From: Bacteroidota bacterium
GTDB taxonomy: Bacteria; Bacteroidota; Rhodothermia; Rhodothermales; Bin80
Direction: 5' to 3'
NCBI GenBank assembly: GCA_026702635.1
Contig: JAPPBZ010000327.1
Span: 1-28,310 of the forward strand
Length of the DNA: 28,310 bases
The first letter of the stretch is position 1. Each line of letters begins with the position of its first letter. A program made the position numbers and the translations under genes. Positions 26,392 through 28,310 of this stretch are shown here, one piece after another. The notes under the pieces were generated by a model that had not been told where the DNA came from, did not search any database, and saw only the letters and a program-made list of their open reading frames with translations.

Positions 26392-26704
26392 TAGGCTAAG
26401 GATCTCTTGGGCGGACGAGGATGAGAGAAGTGATTGATGATAATCGTCGTTTCTGCAGATGAAGGCCCCTTTAGCCAGTGATGCCATCCATTCCGGTACG
26501 ATTCTAATATCTCGTACGCAATATCAGAAGCTCCATGCTAAATTGGTGCGTAAACATGTCTAGTGACAAAACATTTGATCCCTGCAACTGTAGGAAGTTT
26601 TGTCGCTGGACGCGAAGAAATAGAGAGCGAGATAAATTTTCTCGGCCGACCCTGAATAGGCGGTATAGGGAGGCTCAATCGCTCTTCAATCTGTATTTCT
26701 ACCC
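26392..26704. other. 313-bp gap downstream of the PKS gene
   Basis: No gene is supported in this stretch: no frame resembles a protein, and no further PKS domain sequence continues the broken second module. It contains the inverted repeat listed separately and an A/T-rich TAAATTTT at 26633-26640 that could be part of a promoter for the following lipoprotein gene. No clear terminator follows the PKS stop. Confidence 0.5.
26560..26609. repeat. Imperfect 13-bp inverted repeat in the gap after the PKS
   Basis: The arms 26560-26572 (CTAGTGACAAAAC) and 26597-26609 (GTTTTGTCGCTGG) pair over 13 positions with two G-U pairs, around a 24-base loop. No T-tract follows, so it is not a standard terminator. 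It might be an mRNA structure, an operator or a relic of a mobile-element end. Confidence 0.45.
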
Positions 26705-27967
26705 ATGACATCGATCCGGTTTCTACTCTTCCTGCTTGCCGGAGTGCTCGTTGTAAGCAACGGCTGCACGCCGTCCGAAAGCACACAACACTCCTTGGAC
26801 ACAGCGGCGGGCGCTTCGATTTCGTTTCAGGACGTTGCCTCGCCTGCCGGTCCTGGAAGTAGTACGCCCACGTTGCATACCACCAATGAAGGGGTCGTAC
26901 TGCTGAGTTGGGTGGAACCTCACGCGGAAGGAGGGCATGTCCTGCGTTTCTCACAACCGGAACACGACGGATGGTCAGAGCCGAAAACCATCGCTCAGGG
27001 AGAGGACTGGTTCGTTAACTGGGCCGACTTTCCTTCGCTGATTTCGCTAGATGACGGTACACTGGCAGCGCACTATTTGGTTAAGAGCGCGAAAGCGACA
27101 TATGCCTATGATGTTCATGTGACCCAATCCCTCGACGGTGGCCAAACGTGGAGCCCGTCTGTGATTCCTCATACGGATGGCACACAGACCGAGCACGGCT
27201 TTGTGTCGATGCTGCCCTCGAGCGATGGCCGGCTCTTTGCTGCTTGGCTCGACGGACGTAATATGGGGGAAGGTCATGATGGTCACGGATCGCGGGGAGC
27301 GATGACACTGCGCGCTGCTATACTCGATCGTGCCGGCACGCTCTATGGCGAAACCTTACTTGATGAACGCATTTGTGAGTGTTGTCAGACCTCGGCAGCC
27401 CGTACTTCCAATGGAATTGTTGTGGCCTACAGAGATCGGTCAGACGAAGAGATACGTGACATTTCGGTTGTCAGGTGGCAGAACGGCGCTTGGTCGGCAC
27501 CACAAACGGTGCACGAGGATGGGTGGCAAATCAGGGGATGCCCTGTTAACGGCCCGGCTGTAGCAGCGGCCGGTGAACAGGTTGCCGTTGCTTGGTTTAC
27601 AGCTGCTCAGGACACACTTCGAATAAAGCTCAGCTTTTCCACCGACGAAGGGCGGTCGTTCGGCGCTCCCGTTCAGATTGACGACAGCTTACCCCTTGGA
27701 CGGCTCGACACGATCTTATTGCAGGACCGTTCTGCACTGGTCAGCTGGATCGAGAAAACCGACGGCGGAGCCGAGATCCGTGTCCGCCGTGTATACCCCG
27801 ATGGCAGGCCCGATGCCTCTTCGGTGGTAGCTGTTACCTCGGTGTCACGGGCTAGCGGCTTTCCTCGTATGGCCCGAAGCGGCAACGCCGTCTACATCGC
27901 CTGGACCGAAATCGGAGAACCTTCGTCCGTCCGCACGGCCGTCGCGATGCTGTCGGGGGGTCTGTAG
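26705..27967 (+). CDS. Sialidase-fold (BNR/Asp-box) lipoprotein
   Basis: This 420-residue predicted lipoprotein has a signal peptide MTSIRFLLFLLAGVLVVSNG ending before Cys21 (lipobox SNGC, off consensus at -3). The mature part is a beta-propeller-like repeat protein with at least two Asp boxes, SLDGGQTW (142-149) and STDEGRSF, as in sialidase-superfamily folds. The Arg triad and Tyr/Glu pair of true sialidases cannot be identified with confidence, so enzymatic activity is not claimed. A cysteine cluster ICECCQT (Cys224, 226, 227) and a later GCPVNGP (Cys279) stand out and may hold a metal or form disulfides. It would face the periplasm or outer surface. It starts 313 bases after the PKS and is probably a separate unit. 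Confidence 0.82.
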   Translation: MTSIRFLLFLLAGVLVVSNGCTPSESTQHSLDTAAGASISFQDVASPAGPGSSTPTLHTTNEGVVLLSWVEPHAEGGHVLRFSQPEHDGWSEPKTIAQGEDWFVNWADFPSLISLDDGTLAAHYLVKSAKATYAYDVHVTQSLDGGQTWSPSVIPHTDGTQTEHGFVSMLPSSDGRLFAAWLDGRNMGEGHDGHGSRGAMTLRAAILDRAGTLYGETLLDERICECCQTSAARTSNGIVVAYRDRSDEEIRDISVVRWQNGAWSAPQTVHEDGWQIRGCPVNGPAVAAAGEQVAVAWFTAAQDTLRIKLSFSTDEGRSFGAPVQIDDSLPLGRLDTILLQDRSALVSWIEKTDGGAEIRVRRVYPDGRPDASSVVAVTSVSRASGFPRMARSGNAVYIAWTEIGEPSSVRTAVAMLSGGL

Positions 27968-28198
27968 CTGTGAAACTGCGTTGACGCGTGGGATCTATTG
28001 TGACCTAGGACGACACAGCGGGAATATCACCATCAGTCAAGAAGGAATTCTGGTCAAGATACGAGAACGAGCCAAGGCTGGCTACCTGATCGCTGTAGGA
28101 TAAATAGAACAAATATGCTCTTACAAGAAGACTTTGAAAAATCCCTTACCGCAATGTCAGAATTACCCTGACTCATGTTCAATCAGTTGATACGGCGA

Positions 28199-28310
28199 AT
28201 GAGATTAGAAACGAGATTTTTCATCGGAATTCTGTTTGTGCTCATTGGTTGTCAGGGGGAGCAAGAGAGTATTGTAGCAACTGCGGATAACCTGAATGTT
28301 TCCACCAGTG
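28199..28310 (+). CDS. 5' end of a lipoprotein gene, cut by the window edge
   Basis: A reading frame open to the last base encodes a clear lipoprotein signal: MRLETRFFIGILFVLIGC with lipobox LIGC, followed by a polar Gln/Glu/Ser-rich stretch. The ATG at 28199 gives the best signal peptide; an in-frame ATG at 28175 would add eight residues. Only about 37 codons are visible, so the product's function cannot be assigned. The 207 bases between this start region and the previous gene show no supported gene. Confidence 0.6.
   Translation, partial: MRLETRFFIGILFVLIGCQGEQESIVATADNLNVSTS

Noticed and set aside
28002..28103. Protein-like stretch (ITISQEGILVKIRERAKAGY) ending in a stop before the last lipoprotein
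   Set aside because: No start codon fits and the frame overlaps the end of the sialidase-fold gene; it could be a remnant but nothing supports a gene.
13849..28310. Integrase, transposase or a second copy of the tRNA-Leu 3' end
   Set aside because: Looked for as proof of a genomic island; none was seen in the window.
1..28310. CRISPR array, rRNA or phage structural genes
   Set aside because: No regularly spaced repeats, rRNA sequence or phage protein motifs were seen.

Overview
The window reads as a contiguous piece of a Gram-negative chromosome of moderate GC. Nearly all supported genes lie on the + strand. An Omp85 barrel, TamB, an Mla-type ABC system and many lipoproteins show a double-membrane cell. 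Several starts (standalone ACP, PKS, M20 peptidase, lipoproteins) have A/T-rich leaders and no Shine-Dalgarno, and a TAnnTTTG box lies upstream of the PKS. IspH is the long form of about 410 residues, and Tgt lacks all the zinc ligands seen in E. coli. Together these suggest a Bacteroidota/Rhodothermota-like marine bacterium. The PKS architecture also makes a sponge-associated origin plausible. The taxonomic call is inference.

Region 1 (1-8285) is an envelope lipid-transport block: the 3' end of an Omp85/TamA-like barrel gene, tamB, then mlaE, mlaF and an MCE (mlaD-like) gene. The first four overlap or nearly touch. The MCE gene follows a 133-bp gap. Region 2 (8288-13848) is housekeeping: a two-helix membrane protein, tgt, ispH, two related small lipoproteins, an M20 peptidase and tRNA-Leu(CAA).

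Region 3 (about 13973-26391) is the accessory region. It holds a standalone acyl carrier protein, an alpha/beta hydrolase, a 60-residue YHS-like cysteine protein, and a 3411-residue type I polyketide synthase ordered KS-AT-DH-cMT-psiKR-ER-KR-ACP-KS-AT(decayed). Module 1 is built like animal fatty acid synthase plus a C-methyltransferase, so a methyl-branched reduced chain is the simplest product guess. Module 2 stops after a broken AT, with no ACP or thioesterase. The standalone ACP and the hydrolase are the natural candidates to complete the line in trans. From memory, this resembles the 'Sup' PKS group reported from sponge metagenomes, which was also proposed to make methyl-branched fatty acids. 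The PKS class may therefore be known even if this host and gene set are not.

Region 4 (26392-28310) holds a non-coding gap with an inverted repeat, a sialidase-fold (BNR/Asp-box) lipoprotein, another short gap and the 5' end of a further lipoprotein gene cut by the window edge.
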